A stretch of DNA of 36,087 bases from Butyrivibrio sp. (GTDB taxonomy: Bacteria > Bacillota > Clostridia > Lachnospirales > Lachnospiraceae), in assembly GCA_017634825.1 (NCBI GenBank), contig JAGBMP010000126.1, positions 1 to 36,087 of the forward strand, read 5' to 3'. The position numbers were made by a program, and so were the translations under genes. The notes below the pieces were generated by a model. It searched no databases and was not told the origin of the DNA. It saw only the letters and a program-made list of their open reading frames with translations. This document shows, piece by piece, positions 1 through 6,745 of this stretch; positions within the stretch are counted from its first letter, which is position 1; each line of letters starts with the position of its first letter.

Positions 1-1
1 G

Positions 2-994
2 GTTAAGGATTGCCTTATCGGGGTAAAAGAGAACCGGGAGATTCTGGACATTATCCTGGCTCACATGGAGAAATATAAGATTTCTGCCTACGACGAAGCC
101 AGTGGAAATGGGCTTGTCAGGCATGTGCTCATAAGGAAGGGCTTTGCCAGCGGACAGATCATGGTTTGCCTGGTGATCAATTACAGAGCCGAAAGGAAAG
201 AAGGCAGCCGGGGGTCCGGGGATGGCAGTGCAAAAGAGTATATCCCGGGGCAGCAGGCATTGGTGGAGGCGCTTTTGTCTGTCACAGGAATGACCTGTAT
301 ATCCGTCAGTATTAATACAGACAGAACAAATGTCATAATGGGACATGAGATCCATACCGTTTGGGGAAGGGATACCATATCCGATACTCTGTGCGGCCTT
401 GAGTTTGAGATTTCACCTTTATCTTTTTATCAGGTTAACCCTGTTCAGACGGAAAAGCTCTATGGACAGGCCATAGAGTATGCACATCTTACGGGAAAAG
501 AGACAGTCTGGGACCTTTACTGCGGAATCGGAACAATCTCTTTATCCATGGCAAAGGCAGCAGGCCGTGTCTACGGCGTAGAGGTTATACCGGATGCAGT
601 GGAGGATGCACAGCGCAATGCTAAGAGGAACGGGCTTGTCAATGCAGACTTTTACTGTGGTAAGGCAGAGGAAGTCCTTCCTGAGTTCTATGAAAAGAAG
701 AGATCCGGGGCTGATGGAGCTGCCCTGTCAGAGTCAGCGCTTCATCCGGATGTTATAGTTGTAGATCCGCCTCGCAAAGGGTGCGACAAAGCCTGCCTTG
801 AAACCATGCTCAAAATGCAGCCGGATCGCATCGTCTACGTCAGCTGCGACTCCGCAACTCTCGCCAGAGACCTTCGAATTCTGTGCGATGGCGGCTATGA
901 GATAAAGAAGGTGCGCCCCTGCGATATGTTCAGTTGGAGCGTACATGTAGAAACCGTGGTGCTCTTGACGAAAACGACTGATAAGGAAGGTTGA
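2..994 (+). CDS. rlmD: 23S rRNA (uracil-5-)-methyltransferase, RlmD/RumA family, 5' truncated by window edge
   Basis: The open frame runs in from the window edge at base 2 (KDCLIGVKENREILD), so the true start, with any TRAM domain and iron-sulfur cysteines, is missing. What remains is the C-terminal SAM-dependent methyltransferase half. It shows FYQVNPVQTEKLY, the SAM-binding WDLYCGIGTISL, the motif IVVDPPRKGC, the catalytic cysteine motif YVSCDSATLARDL and the terminal VHVETVVLL glutamate. Enzymes of this family transfer a methyl group from S-adenosylmethionine to C5 of a uridine in 23S rRNA through a cysteine adduct. A stretch around bases 690-750 (rich in Ser, Ala and Gly) looks like a variable insertion. 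Family assignment is firm; the exact target uridine (RlmD or RlmCD type) cannot be told from sequence. An internal ATG at 65 is not the start, because family-conserved sequence continues upstream of it. Confidence 0.93.
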   Translation, partial: VKDCLIGVKENREILDIILAHMEKYKISAYDEASGNGLVRHVLIRKGFASGQIMVCLVINYRAERKEGSRGSGDGSAKEYIPGQQALVEALLSVTGMTCISVSINTDRTNVIMGHEIHTVWGRDTISDTLCGLEFEISPLSFYQVNPVQTEKLYGQAIEYAHLTGKETVWDLYCGIGTISLSMAKAAGRVYGVEVIPDAVEDAQRNAKRNGLVNADFYCGKAEEVLPEFYEKKRSGADGAALSESALHPDVIVVDPPRKGCDKACLETMLKMQPDRIVYVSCDSATLARDLRILCDGGYEIKKVRPCDMFSWSVHVETVVLLTKTTDKEG

Positions 995-1143
995 GCTTAG
1001 AGAACGCTATTGTTCTGGCGAACCCCGGTTGGATAAAAGCAGATAACAAAAGATTTATAGAAGGATTTGAAAAGACAGGTGAACATATAGAACTCATAGA
1101 TTCGAATTATGAACAGGTTATAGAGAAGGCCTCTCGTCTATAG
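991..1143 (+). pseudogene. possible 50-aa ORF or gene remnant after rlmD
   Basis: A frame beginning with TTG at 991, overlapping the rlmD stop, encodes about 50 residues (SLENAIVLANPGWIKADN... ending EQVIEKASRL) and stops at 1141-1143. The composition is protein-like, but a purine-rich AAGGAAGG directly abuts the TTG with no usable spacer, and an in-frame stop lies at 982-984. Efficient translation is therefore doubtful. I do not recognise the family. It may be the decayed end of a lost gene or a small translationally coupled protein. A terminator hairpin begins inside its last codons. Confidence 0.3.
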
Positions 1144-1162
1144 GCGGACGAGAGGTCTTTTT
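1130..1162 (+). terminator. rho-independent terminator after rlmD
   Basis: A perfect 9-bp stem (CCTCTCGTC at 1130-1138 with GACGAGAGG at 1147-1155) with an 8-base loop is followed by TCTTTTT. It ends rlmD transcription just before the convergent DinB-like gene that finishes at 1167. Confidence 0.88.
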
Positions 1163-1166
1163 CCAT

Positions 1167-1685
1167 TTATACTTTGTACTTTCTGTATCTTCCGAAGAGT
1201 ATTCCGTCATCCAGGAACTGCTCGGTTTCTGAAACCCACATGGGAAACTGTCCGGTTGCCAGGGCTGTCTGTCCGTTTAACATTCCGGTGTGGAATGAGA
1301 GATGTCTGTACTGTCTGAGAACCAGTTCCATTCGGGTATATTTACAATCCTTCGGCTTTTCATAAAGCATCTCGTCTGTGAGAGTGTCCAGGTACTCCAG
1401 CGTTTTCTTTTCAATAGAATCAAGATAGGCAAGAAGCTCTTCGTCTGAAAGGACAGCATCGCATTGAACATCCGGATTATCCAATCCTTCTACATGAAAT
1501 GAAGGCTCTTCATAATCGAATGGGTTGATAAACCATTTGTCCGCAGAATGAAGTGCGTGGTAAGCCCATCTCCAGCAAGGTGCGCCTACGCAGAGAGCAT
1601 CCCTGTCATAAGTTCTTATTGCTGTGCGGATGTTAAGAAAATTGGGCTCTACCGTATCCTTGATGATCATACATAATTCGTTCAT
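1167..1685 (-). CDS. DinB/YfiT-like four-helix metal-binding protein
   Basis: 172 residues. Helical protein with the DinB-superfamily pattern: AYHALHSADKW near residues 41-51 and RHLSFHTG near 127-134, giving candidate metal ligands His43 or His46, His128 and His132. Members of this superfamily bind a divalent metal; many are thiol-dependent S-transferases or of unknown function, and the name does not mean a DinB polymerase. The start has a strong AAGGAGG Shine-Dalgarno on the minus strand at about 1693-1699. The gene is divergent from a LysR-type regulator across a short gap with an inverted repeat, so that regulator may control it. Substrate unknown. Confidence 0.8.
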   Translation of the reverse strand: MNELCMIIKDTVEPNFLNIRTAIRTYDRDALCVGAPCWRWAYHALHSADKWFINPFDYEEPSFHVEGLDNPDVQCDAVLSDEELLAYLDSIEKKTLEYLDTLTDEMLYEKPKDCKYTRMELVLRQYRHLSFHTGMLNGQTALATGQFPMWVSETEQFLDDGILFGRYRKYKV

Positions 1686-1710
1686 TTGTGGTACCTCCTT
1701 GTGTTCGCTC

Positions 1711-1782
1711 TATTTTGAATGTATAATAACGCTGAAACATATATCTGTAAAATTGAAACAAATAATATAAATATTCAAAATA
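1711..1782. promoter_or_regulatory. divergent promoter region with 10-bp inverted repeat, candidate LysR-type operator
   Basis: TATTTTGAAT at 1711-1720 and ATTCAAAATA at 1773-1782 are exact reverse complements, separated by 52 bp, in the gap between the DinB-like gene and the LysR-type gene. LysR-type regulators usually bind spaced sites in such divergent gaps. On the minus strand a TTACAG / TATTAT pair with about 16-bp spacing could serve the DinB-like gene. Binding is inferred only. Confidence 0.4.
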
Positions 1783-1807
1783 AATGAATTCAAGAGGTAT
1801 AGTGATC

Positions 1808-2692
1808 ATGACAATAACTCAGTTAAGCACGTTTTTGAAAATTGCAGAGCAAAACAGTTTCTCGGCAGCAGCTGATAGCCTTGGTTATGCACAATCCACG
1901 GTGACAACGCAGATCAAGCAGCTGGAGGAAGAACTTGGCTGCCAATTGTTCGACAGACTGGGTAAGACCATTGTTCTTACTCCGCAGGGAGAGAAACTCA
2001 TAGCATATGCGGAAAAGATGCTTCAGCTGGAGCGTGAGATTCATCTTGAAATATCAGATGAGGAAGAGCCGACCGGAGTGCTGAAGATAGGTGTTTCCGA
2101 ATCTCTGTGCTATAACCGCGTTCCGAAGGCGCTGATGAAGTATAGAAAAGAGGTTCCTGGAATAGATATCAGGTTGGTGTTCATTACGCATGATACATTT
2201 CCGGACATGCTGCAAAAAGGGGAACTGGACCTGGTTTACACATTAAATCCTTACATGGAGGATGACAGGCTGACCATGCTGTATAAGAAAGCAGAGACGC
2301 TGGGCTTTTATGCTTCGCCGGATCATCCGCTTGTGGGGAAGAAGATAAAAGAGAAGGATCTCGCAGATTATCCGCTACTTCTGACGGGGCATAATTGCAG
2401 CTTCAGGCATATGCTCTTTGAGGATCTGGCTAAATGCGGAGTAGAAGCAAAATCTCTGATAGAAACCAGTAGCAAGGAAATACTCAAGCAATTTGCCTCC
2501 AATGGTTTGGGAGTCGCATTTATTCCGGATATGACTGCAACAAGAGAAGTGGAGAATGGGAGTCTGAAAAGACTAGATTGGAGAGGCAGCTCTTTTCCTA
2601 TCTACTCACAGATATTCGTTCATAAAGATAAGCATATAAGCAAAGCGATCAGCAGTCTGGTGGAGGTTATCAGAAGTGATGTGCTAACATGA
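1808..2692 (+). CDS. LysR-family transcriptional regulator
   Basis: About 294 residues from the ATG at 1808, which has AAGAGG at 1792-1797 at a good distance; an in-frame ATG at 1784 lacks a ribosome site. The N-terminal winged helix-turn-helix is typical (TITQLSTFLKIAEQNSFSAA, then AQSTVTTQIKQLEEELG and LFDRLGKTIVLTPQGEKL). The rest is the two-lobed LysR effector-binding domain (GVLKIGVSESLCYNRVPKAL, SNGLGVAFIPD). LysR regulators activate or repress divergent genes in response to a small ligand; here the likely target is the DinB-like gene. The ligand cannot be read from sequence. Confidence 0.92.
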   Translation: MTITQLSTFLKIAEQNSFSAAADSLGYAQSTVTTQIKQLEEELGCQLFDRLGKTIVLTPQGEKLIAYAEKMLQLEREIHLEISDEEEPTGVLKIGVSESLCYNRVPKALMKYRKEVPGIDIRLVFITHDTFPDMLQKGELDLVYTLNPYMEDDRLTMLYKKAETLGFYASPDHPLVGKKIKEKDLADYPLLLTGHNCSFRHMLFEDLAKCGVEAKSLIETSSKEILKQFASNGLGVAFIPDMTATREVENGSLKRLDWRGSSFPIYSQIFVHKDKHISKAISSLVEVIRSDVLT

Positions 2693-2751
2693 CAAAATGA
2701 AATTGACAACAGAGGGCGATTGGTGTAAACTATGACAAAATGAATTTGACA
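2689..2751 (+). repeat. two near-identical 20-bp direct repeats upstream of the HTH gene
   Basis: ATGACAAAATGAAATTGACA at 2689-2708 recurs as ATGACAAAATGAATTTGACA at 2732-2751, one mismatch, 43 bp apart. Each copy ends in a perfect -35 hexamer, but only the first has a matching -10. The pair could be operator sites for the small HTH protein encoded next, or a short duplication made at the island boundary. Confidence 0.65.
2703..2731 (+). promoter_or_regulatory. sigma-70-type promoter for the HTH/ORF6N genes
   Basis: TTGACA (2703-2708), a 17-bp spacer, then TAAACT (2726-2731). The same -35/17/-10 combination is seen upstream of phnD at 23853-23881. It begins right after the LysR gene stop and would drive the AT-rich gene group that follows. 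Confidence 0.65.
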
Positions 2752-2781
2752 GTGTTGTTTGGAAATAGAAGCGGGTGAATT

Positions 2782-3066
2782 ATGAAGAAGACTATGACAT
2801 TAGAAGATGCATTACAAAGAATTGCAGAGCTTGAAACTGAGAATTCCAGGCTAAAGGAAGAAATTGAATATTATAAAAACAAAAAAACCAGCGGTCGTCA
2901 GAAACATAATGCCAAGTGGATGTCGATTTATAATGATTTCGTTGCTTGCCATGAACAGGGCATGACCATGGTGGAGATTGCCAAACGAAACGGCATTAGT
3001 GAGCGAAGTATCTACAGATATAAGGAATATTATGATGAGCTGCAGAAAAAAGAGAATGAGAATTGA
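2782..3066 (+). CDS. small coiled-coil plus helix-turn-helix protein
   Basis: 94 residues. Residues about 5-33 form a leucine/glutamate-rich coiled coil (EDALQRIAELETENSRLKEE), followed by a basic stretch and, near 55-85, a resolvase/transposase-like helix-turn-helix (MTMVEIAKRNGISERSIYRY). No catalytic domain is present, so it is probably a dimeric DNA-binding protein, not a transposase. Its stop is 3 bases before the ORF6N gene, so the two are likely co-transcribed. The duplicated motif upstream could be its own operator. Exact function unknown. Confidence 0.65.
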   Translation: MKKTMTLEDALQRIAELETENSRLKEEIEYYKNKKTSGRQKHNAKWMSIYNDFVACHEQGMTMVEIAKRNGISERSIYRYKEYYDELQKKENEN

Positions 3067-3069
3067 TTC

Positions 3070-3654
3070 ATGGAAGAGAACACTAAAGAAATAATACCCC
3101 CAGAGATCGATGAGGAGCTGCTGCGATGTAAGCTGTATGAGTTTCGGGGCAGAAAAGTAATGCTTGATGCAGACCTTGCAGAAATATATGGTTATGAGAC
3201 CAAAAACTTTAAAAGGCAGGTTAATAATAATCGTCAGAAGTTTGAAGGTGAAGATTTTATGTTTGAACTGACTGATGAAGAAACAGAAATCCTTTCAAGG
3301 TGCAATAATTTCACCTTGAACAGAAAAAGTGGAAGAGGATCGAATATAAAATATAATCCTTATGTTTTTACTGAACAACGAATATATATGCTGATGACGG
3401 TTTTGCGCGGAGACCTTGCAATCAAAGAATATCCGGCTGTACAGATATCAATGCAGCAGACCGGAGGTATATTTCATGACAGATTTATTGTGTTGGATTA
3501 TGGAACGGCCAACGAAAGAGTGTTCTTGTGCGGAGCATCGTCCAAAGATGCAGGGGCCAAAATAACAAGCATTGTTGAAGATTATGGAATTGCCAAGTAC
3601 AAACCTGTAATTAGTTCGTTATTACAGAATCCACCGCTGATATTACCTAAATGA
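3070..3654 (+). CDS. ORF6N-domain protein with internal deletion
   Basis: 194 residues. The N-terminal part matches the phage-type ORF6N DNA-binding domain (GRKVMLDADLAEIYGYETKN, FKRQVNNNRQKF, FVFT-like NPYVFTEQRIYMLMTVLRGDL). The C-terminal part is the conserved tail of the longer family members (GIFHDRFIVLDYGTANERVF, LCGASSKDAGAKITSIVEDY). From memory, full-length relatives are roughly 300 residues or more, with a helical linker and more of the C-terminal domain between these blocks. Here they are joined directly near residue 120 (LAIKEYPAVQ), so about 100-150 residues seem to be missing in frame. The DNA-binding domain should still fold; the C-terminal domain is probably non-functional. 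Confidence 0.72.
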   Translation: MEENTKEIIPPEIDEELLRCKLYEFRGRKVMLDADLAEIYGYETKNFKRQVNNNRQKFEGEDFMFELTDEETEILSRCNNFTLNRKSGRGSNIKYNPYVFTEQRIYMLMTVLRGDLAIKEYPAVQISMQQTGGIFHDRFIVLDYGTANERVFLCGASSKDAGAKITSIVEDYGIAKYKPVISSLLQNPPLILPK

Positions 3655-3687
3655 TTAGGGGAAAAGAATAAATGAGGAGATTTAGAT

Positions 3688-4125
3688 ATGGAAAAGATAG
3701 AACAGAAGGAAGTAAGCCTAAGTTGGCTTGTTGTCTCTACAAGAGATTATAAATGTGAACATGAATGGTATTGGGATAAGAAACATCATGTAGTTCATGG
3801 GATATTATTGACTGAGAGGCACGATAGTATAGAAAAGGATTTGTTAGAACATTATAGTAAGTGGAATAGCAGTTGGGGTGATGAGAATGAAGATTATTTC
3901 AATGGGTGCGTATTAATGCCGGAATTACATATGCTGGAAATTGAAGAAGCTGCTGAATATTTGAGAAAGTGGTGTGATGATAATTCAATTCCTTATAAAG
4001 AAGATTTAGGCGAGTACAAAAAGGTTGAAGCATATTATTGGGGATATGATGATATTGCTGAAAGTTTGGAAACTATACAATCCCAAGGGGCGAATGGACT
4101 ACCGTCTTTTGCTGTCTTAGCTTGA
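3688..4125 (+). CDS. orphan acidic hypothetical protein
   Basis: 145 residues, no signal peptide or membrane segment, acidic and rich in Trp and Tyr (SWLVVSTRDYKCEHEWYWDK near the start, YYWGYDDIAESLE near the end). It has a good ribosome site (GAGGAG ahead of the ATG). I do not recognise a family. It lies in an AT-rich patch with the HTH and ORF6N genes, whose base use differs from the surrounding operons, suggesting acquisition by transfer. Its small, acidic, solitary form is compatible with an immunity or anti-phage role, but nothing in the sequence shows this. Confidence 0.6.
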   Translation: MEKIEQKEVSLSWLVVSTRDYKCEHEWYWDKKHHVVHGILLTERHDSIEKDLLEHYSKWNSSWGDENEDYFNGCVLMPELHMLEIEEAAEYLRKWCDDNSIPYKEDLGEYKKVEAYYWGYDDIAESLETIQSQGANGLPSFAVLA

Positions 4126-4210
4126 GAAATGGCTGAGGATATGGTAACATTTTCCAAATAAATGCGGCGACCCACAACAAGGTGCGGCGTCGACTGGAGG
4201 AGAATGAGTT

Positions 4211-5290
4211 ATGAAAGAGTTTTTGAAGAGGAAAAACATCGAGATTTCCTTAAGGCGCTATGGTATTGACGCTTTGGGAGCAATGGCACAGGGACTTTTT
4301 TGTTCCCTTCTTATTGGTACTATCATCAATACCATCGGTACACAGTTTCACATACCGTTTCTAATGAAGACAGTTGCTACGGTTGCAGGCGTTGAGTACA
4401 CGGTTGGTGGTCTTGCAACAGCAATGAGTGGCCCGGCAATGGCTGTAGCTATAGGTTACGCGCTTCAGTGTCCGCCACTGGTTCTTTTCTCAATGATCAC
4501 AGTTGGATTTGCTGCGAACGCACTGGGCGGAGCAGGCGGTCCTCTGGCGGTTCTTTTTGTGGCAATCATCGCCGCTGAATTCGGAAAAGCAGTTTCAAAA
4601 GAGACTAAGGTCGATATATTGGTCACTCCACTTGTTACAATAGCAGTGGGTGTGTTCCTTTCATGGCTCATTGCACCACCGCTTGGAAGAGCAGCAATGT
4701 GGGTTGGAAACATTATCATGTGGGCAACAGAGCAGCAACCATTCCTCATGGGAATCATAGTTTCAGTGGTTGTTGGTATGGCGCTTACACTTCCTATTTC
4801 TTCTGCAGCAATTTGTGCGGCGCTTGGACTTACAGGTCTTGCAGGCGGAGCGGCTGTAGCAGGATGCTGTGCTCAGATGGTGGGCTTTGCAGTTATTTCC
4901 TTTAAGGAGAATAAATGGGGAGGACTTGTTTCACAGGGTATCGGAACCTCAATGCTTCAGATGGGCAATATCATCAAGAACCCACGAGTATGGATCGCAC
5001 CTACACTGGCATCGGCCATCACAGGACCGATAGCAACATGCATCTTCAGGCTTCAGATGAACGGAGCACCGGTATCATCAGGTATGGGAACCTGTGGACT
5101 TGTAGGACAGATTGGTGTTTACACCGGCTGGGTTAATGACATAGCAAATGGAACCAAGGCAGCAATCACAGGCTTTGACTGGCTGGGACTTGTTCTTATT
5201 TCATTCGTGCTTCCTGCAGTTCTTTCACTGGTGATCCACAAGGGTGTTATGAAGCTTGGATGGGTAAAAGAAGGAGATCTTAAACTCTAA
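4211..5290 (+). CDS. PTS EIIC_2-type (PfoR-like) integral membrane protein
   Basis: 359 residues with about nine or ten hydrophobic segments and many Gly/Ala-rich stretches (GPAMAVAIGYALQCPPLVLF, FAANALGGAGGPLAVLF, GLTGLAGGAAVAGCCAQMVG). This is the pattern of the EIIC_2 family, which includes PfoR. No EIIA, EIIB or HPr gene is nearby, so it need not be a sugar phosphotransferase; family members are often solitary and of uncertain substrate. The ribosome site GGAGGAG precedes the ATG. Its stop codon overlaps the start of the Mrr-type gene by one base, so the two are translationally coupled. Confidence 0.82.
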   Translation: MKEFLKRKNIEISLRRYGIDALGAMAQGLFCSLLIGTIINTIGTQFHIPFLMKTVATVAGVEYTVGGLATAMSGPAMAVAIGYALQCPPLVLFSMITVGFAANALGGAGGPLAVLFVAIIAAEFGKAVSKETKVDILVTPLVTIAVGVFLSWLIAPPLGRAAMWVGNIIMWATEQQPFLMGIIVSVVVGMALTLPISSAAICAALGLTGLAGGAAVAGCCAQMVGFAVISFKENKWGGLVSQGIGTSMLQMGNIIKNPRVWIAPTLASAITGPIATCIFRLQMNGAPVSSGMGTCGLVGQIGVYTGWVNDIANGTKAAITGFDWLGLVLISFVLPAVLSLVIHKGVMKLGWVKEGDLKL

Positions 5291-5745
5291 TGACACAGAT
5301 ACCTGTAGTGATCCTATATCTGATCCTTGCAATTATCATCGTGCTTCTGGTTGTGCTTGTGGTGAGGGCAGTCATAAAAAGACTGCCCCATGAACTTCCT
5401 ATGGACGAGATGGAAGGACATGATTTTGAGTACTACTGCGCAGACCTTTTGAAGGCCAACGGCTTTTTAGAGGTGGAGGTTACCAAGGGAAGCGGAGATT
5501 TTGGAGCAGACATTCTGGCTGAGAAAGATGGTATTACCTACGCTGTTCAGTGCAAGTGCTACGACAAGCCAATAGGTGTCAAGGCGGTCCAGGAGGTCTA
5601 TGCAGGCCGTGATTACTACGACAGAATGGTCGGTGTTGTCATGACCAACCAGTACTTTACGCAGCCGGCAGTGGAACTTGCCAGGAAGCTGAACATCATG
5701 CTCTGGGACAGAGGATACCTGGACGATATGGATAAAGCGGAGTAA
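5290..5745 (+). CDS. membrane-anchored Mrr-type restriction-endonuclease-like protein
   Basis: 151 residues. Residues about 4-29 form one transmembrane helix (VVILYLILAIIIVLLVVLVV); the rest is a small Mrr_cat-type PD-(D/E)xK domain. Visible catalytic elements are the helix glutamate Glu47 (GHDFEYYCADLL), GSGDFGADIL with Asp74, and the Gln87-x-Lys89 motif (AVQCKCY). Such domains cleave DNA, and fused membrane versions are common in bacteria with unclear roles. No methylase or specificity subunit is present, so this is not a full restriction system. It overlaps the EIIC gene by one base and ends 3 bases before a DNA glycosylase gene, suggesting DNA handling or repair near the membrane. Confidence 0.85.
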   Translation: MTQIPVVILYLILAIIIVLLVVLVVRAVIKRLPHELPMDEMEGHDFEYYCADLLKANGFLEVEVTKGSGDFGADILAEKDGITYAVQCKCYDKPIGVKAVQEVYAGRDYYDRMVGVVMTNQYFTQPAVELARKLNIMLWDRGYLDDMDKAE

Positions 5746-5748
5746 TTT

Positions 5749-6567
5749 ATGAAGATTACCATTAAGGATGATTTTGATCTTTCAAAAATAGCAAACAGCG
5801 GACAGTGCTTCAGATTCAACGCTATGGCCGATGGCTACAGTGCCACGGCTCTTGATAAGAATCTTTTCATAAAGAGTCTTGGAAGTGGCGAGTATGAGCT
5901 GGATTGCAGTAAGGATGAGTTTGACAGCTTCTGGAGAGGGTACTTCGATCTGGACCTGGACTATCGGAGCTTGAGAAAAAGGATTGATAAAGAGGAAGAT
6001 CCATATCTTTTTGCAGCAGTTGAGTTTGGCAAGGGGATCAGGATATTAAGGCAGGATCCTTGGGAGATGTTAATCTCTTTTATCATCTCTCAGCGTAAGA
6101 ACATACCGGCTATCAAGGCTTCTATTGAGAAGCTCTGCGCAATGGCGGGAGATGTTATAAAAGAGGATGCGGAAGGGAAGCCCATCTACTCATTTCCAAC
6201 ACCTCAGAAGCTGGCCGAGTTGTCTTTAGATCAGCTCTCCGCCTGCAGCCTTGGATATAGAGACAAGTACGTTCAAAAGGCTGCAATGGACGTGGTAAGC
6301 GGAGCTGTAGATCTGAAGGCTTATGAGTCTCTTGATGACGAGGCACTTATGGAAGAGCTTCTTAAGCTGTTTGGAGTCGGAGTTAAGGTTGCCAATTGCG
6401 AGATACTCTTTGGCTATCACAGACTGGATGCTTTTCCTAAGGACGTGTGGATCAACAGGGTTTTGGAGAATCATTACCCGAACGGATTTTTATTTGAGAA
6501 ATATACCCCGTACAACGGGATAATGCAGCAATATTTATTCTTTTATTCAAGACTGTCTTCGATGTAA
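5749..6567 (+). CDS. 8-oxoguanine-type DNA glycosylase (OGG N-domain plus HhH-GPD)
   Basis: 272 residues. The N-terminal part (KDDFDLSKIANSGQCFRF) matches the OGG_N domain of OGG1-like enzymes. The HhH-GPD core follows (WEMLISFIISQRKNIPAIK). The hairpin LFGVGVKVANC carries the catalytic lysine Lys213, and FPKDVWINRV carries the conserved Asp232; spacing and context match human OGG1 Lys249 and Asp268. It should excise oxidised guanine and nick by beta-elimination. There is no iron-sulfur cysteine cluster, unlike Nth or MutY. Last gene of a tightly packed three-gene operon; its stop lies inside the terminator hairpin. Confidence 0.87.
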   Translation: MKITIKDDFDLSKIANSGQCFRFNAMADGYSATALDKNLFIKSLGSGEYELDCSKDEFDSFWRGYFDLDLDYRSLRKRIDKEEDPYLFAAVEFGKGIRILRQDPWEMLISFIISQRKNIPAIKASIEKLCAMAGDVIKEDAEGKPIYSFPTPQKLAELSLDQLSACSLGYRDKYVQKAAMDVVSGAVDLKAYESLDDEALMEELLKLFGVGVKVANCEILFGYHRLDAFPKDVWINRVLENHYPNGFLFEKYTPYNGIMQQYLFFYSRLSSM

Positions 6568-6588
6568 ATCGAAGGCAGTTTATTTTTT
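6552..6588 (+). terminator. rho-independent terminator overlapping the glycosylase stop
   Basis: A 12-bp stem (ACTGTCTTCGAT at 6552-6563 with ATCGAAGGCAGT at 6568-6579, one G-T pair) and 4-base loop are followed by TTATTTTTT. The stop codon at 6565-6567 lies in the loop. Confidence 0.9.
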
Positions 6589-6635
6589 GCTGATTTTGAG
6601 CCCTTGACTCCGTCCCTGGGGCTCATTTTGAAAAT

Positions 6636-6649
6636 TTGTACATATACAA
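6636..6649. promoter_or_regulatory. candidate AraR operator ahead of araR
   Basis: TTGTACATATACAA is a near-perfect palindrome resembling the known AraR site of Bacillus (ATTTGTAC/GTACAAAT type). It lies about 100 bases before the araR start, between a TTGAAA (6628-6633) and the AT-rich TTGATAAAA at 6651. A TTGACA at 6670-6675 lies downstream. The site suggests autoregulation. I saw no second copy in the pentose operon. The exact promoter is uncertain. Confidence 0.55.
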
Positions 6650-6745
6650 CTTGATAAAAATGTTTATTTTTGACATTGACGATTAGTACAGGCTATGGGA
6701 ACATGGTTGTGCAGGTTGTTAATGTCTTTTTATGTGGGAAAAATC

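Noticed and set aside
2782..3066. HTH gene as the first ORF of an insertion-sequence transposase
   Set aside because: No second transposase ORF, DDE residues or terminal inverted repeats are found; the neighbour is an ORF6N gene.
4141..4210. GC-rich repeats (TGCGGCG, GTCGAC) before the EIIC-type gene as a hairpin or operator
   Set aside because: Only 4-5 bases pair and the repeat is short; not better than chance.
5290..5745. A full restriction-modification system
   Set aside because: Only an Mrr-like nuclease domain is present; no methyltransferase or specificity subunit is nearby.
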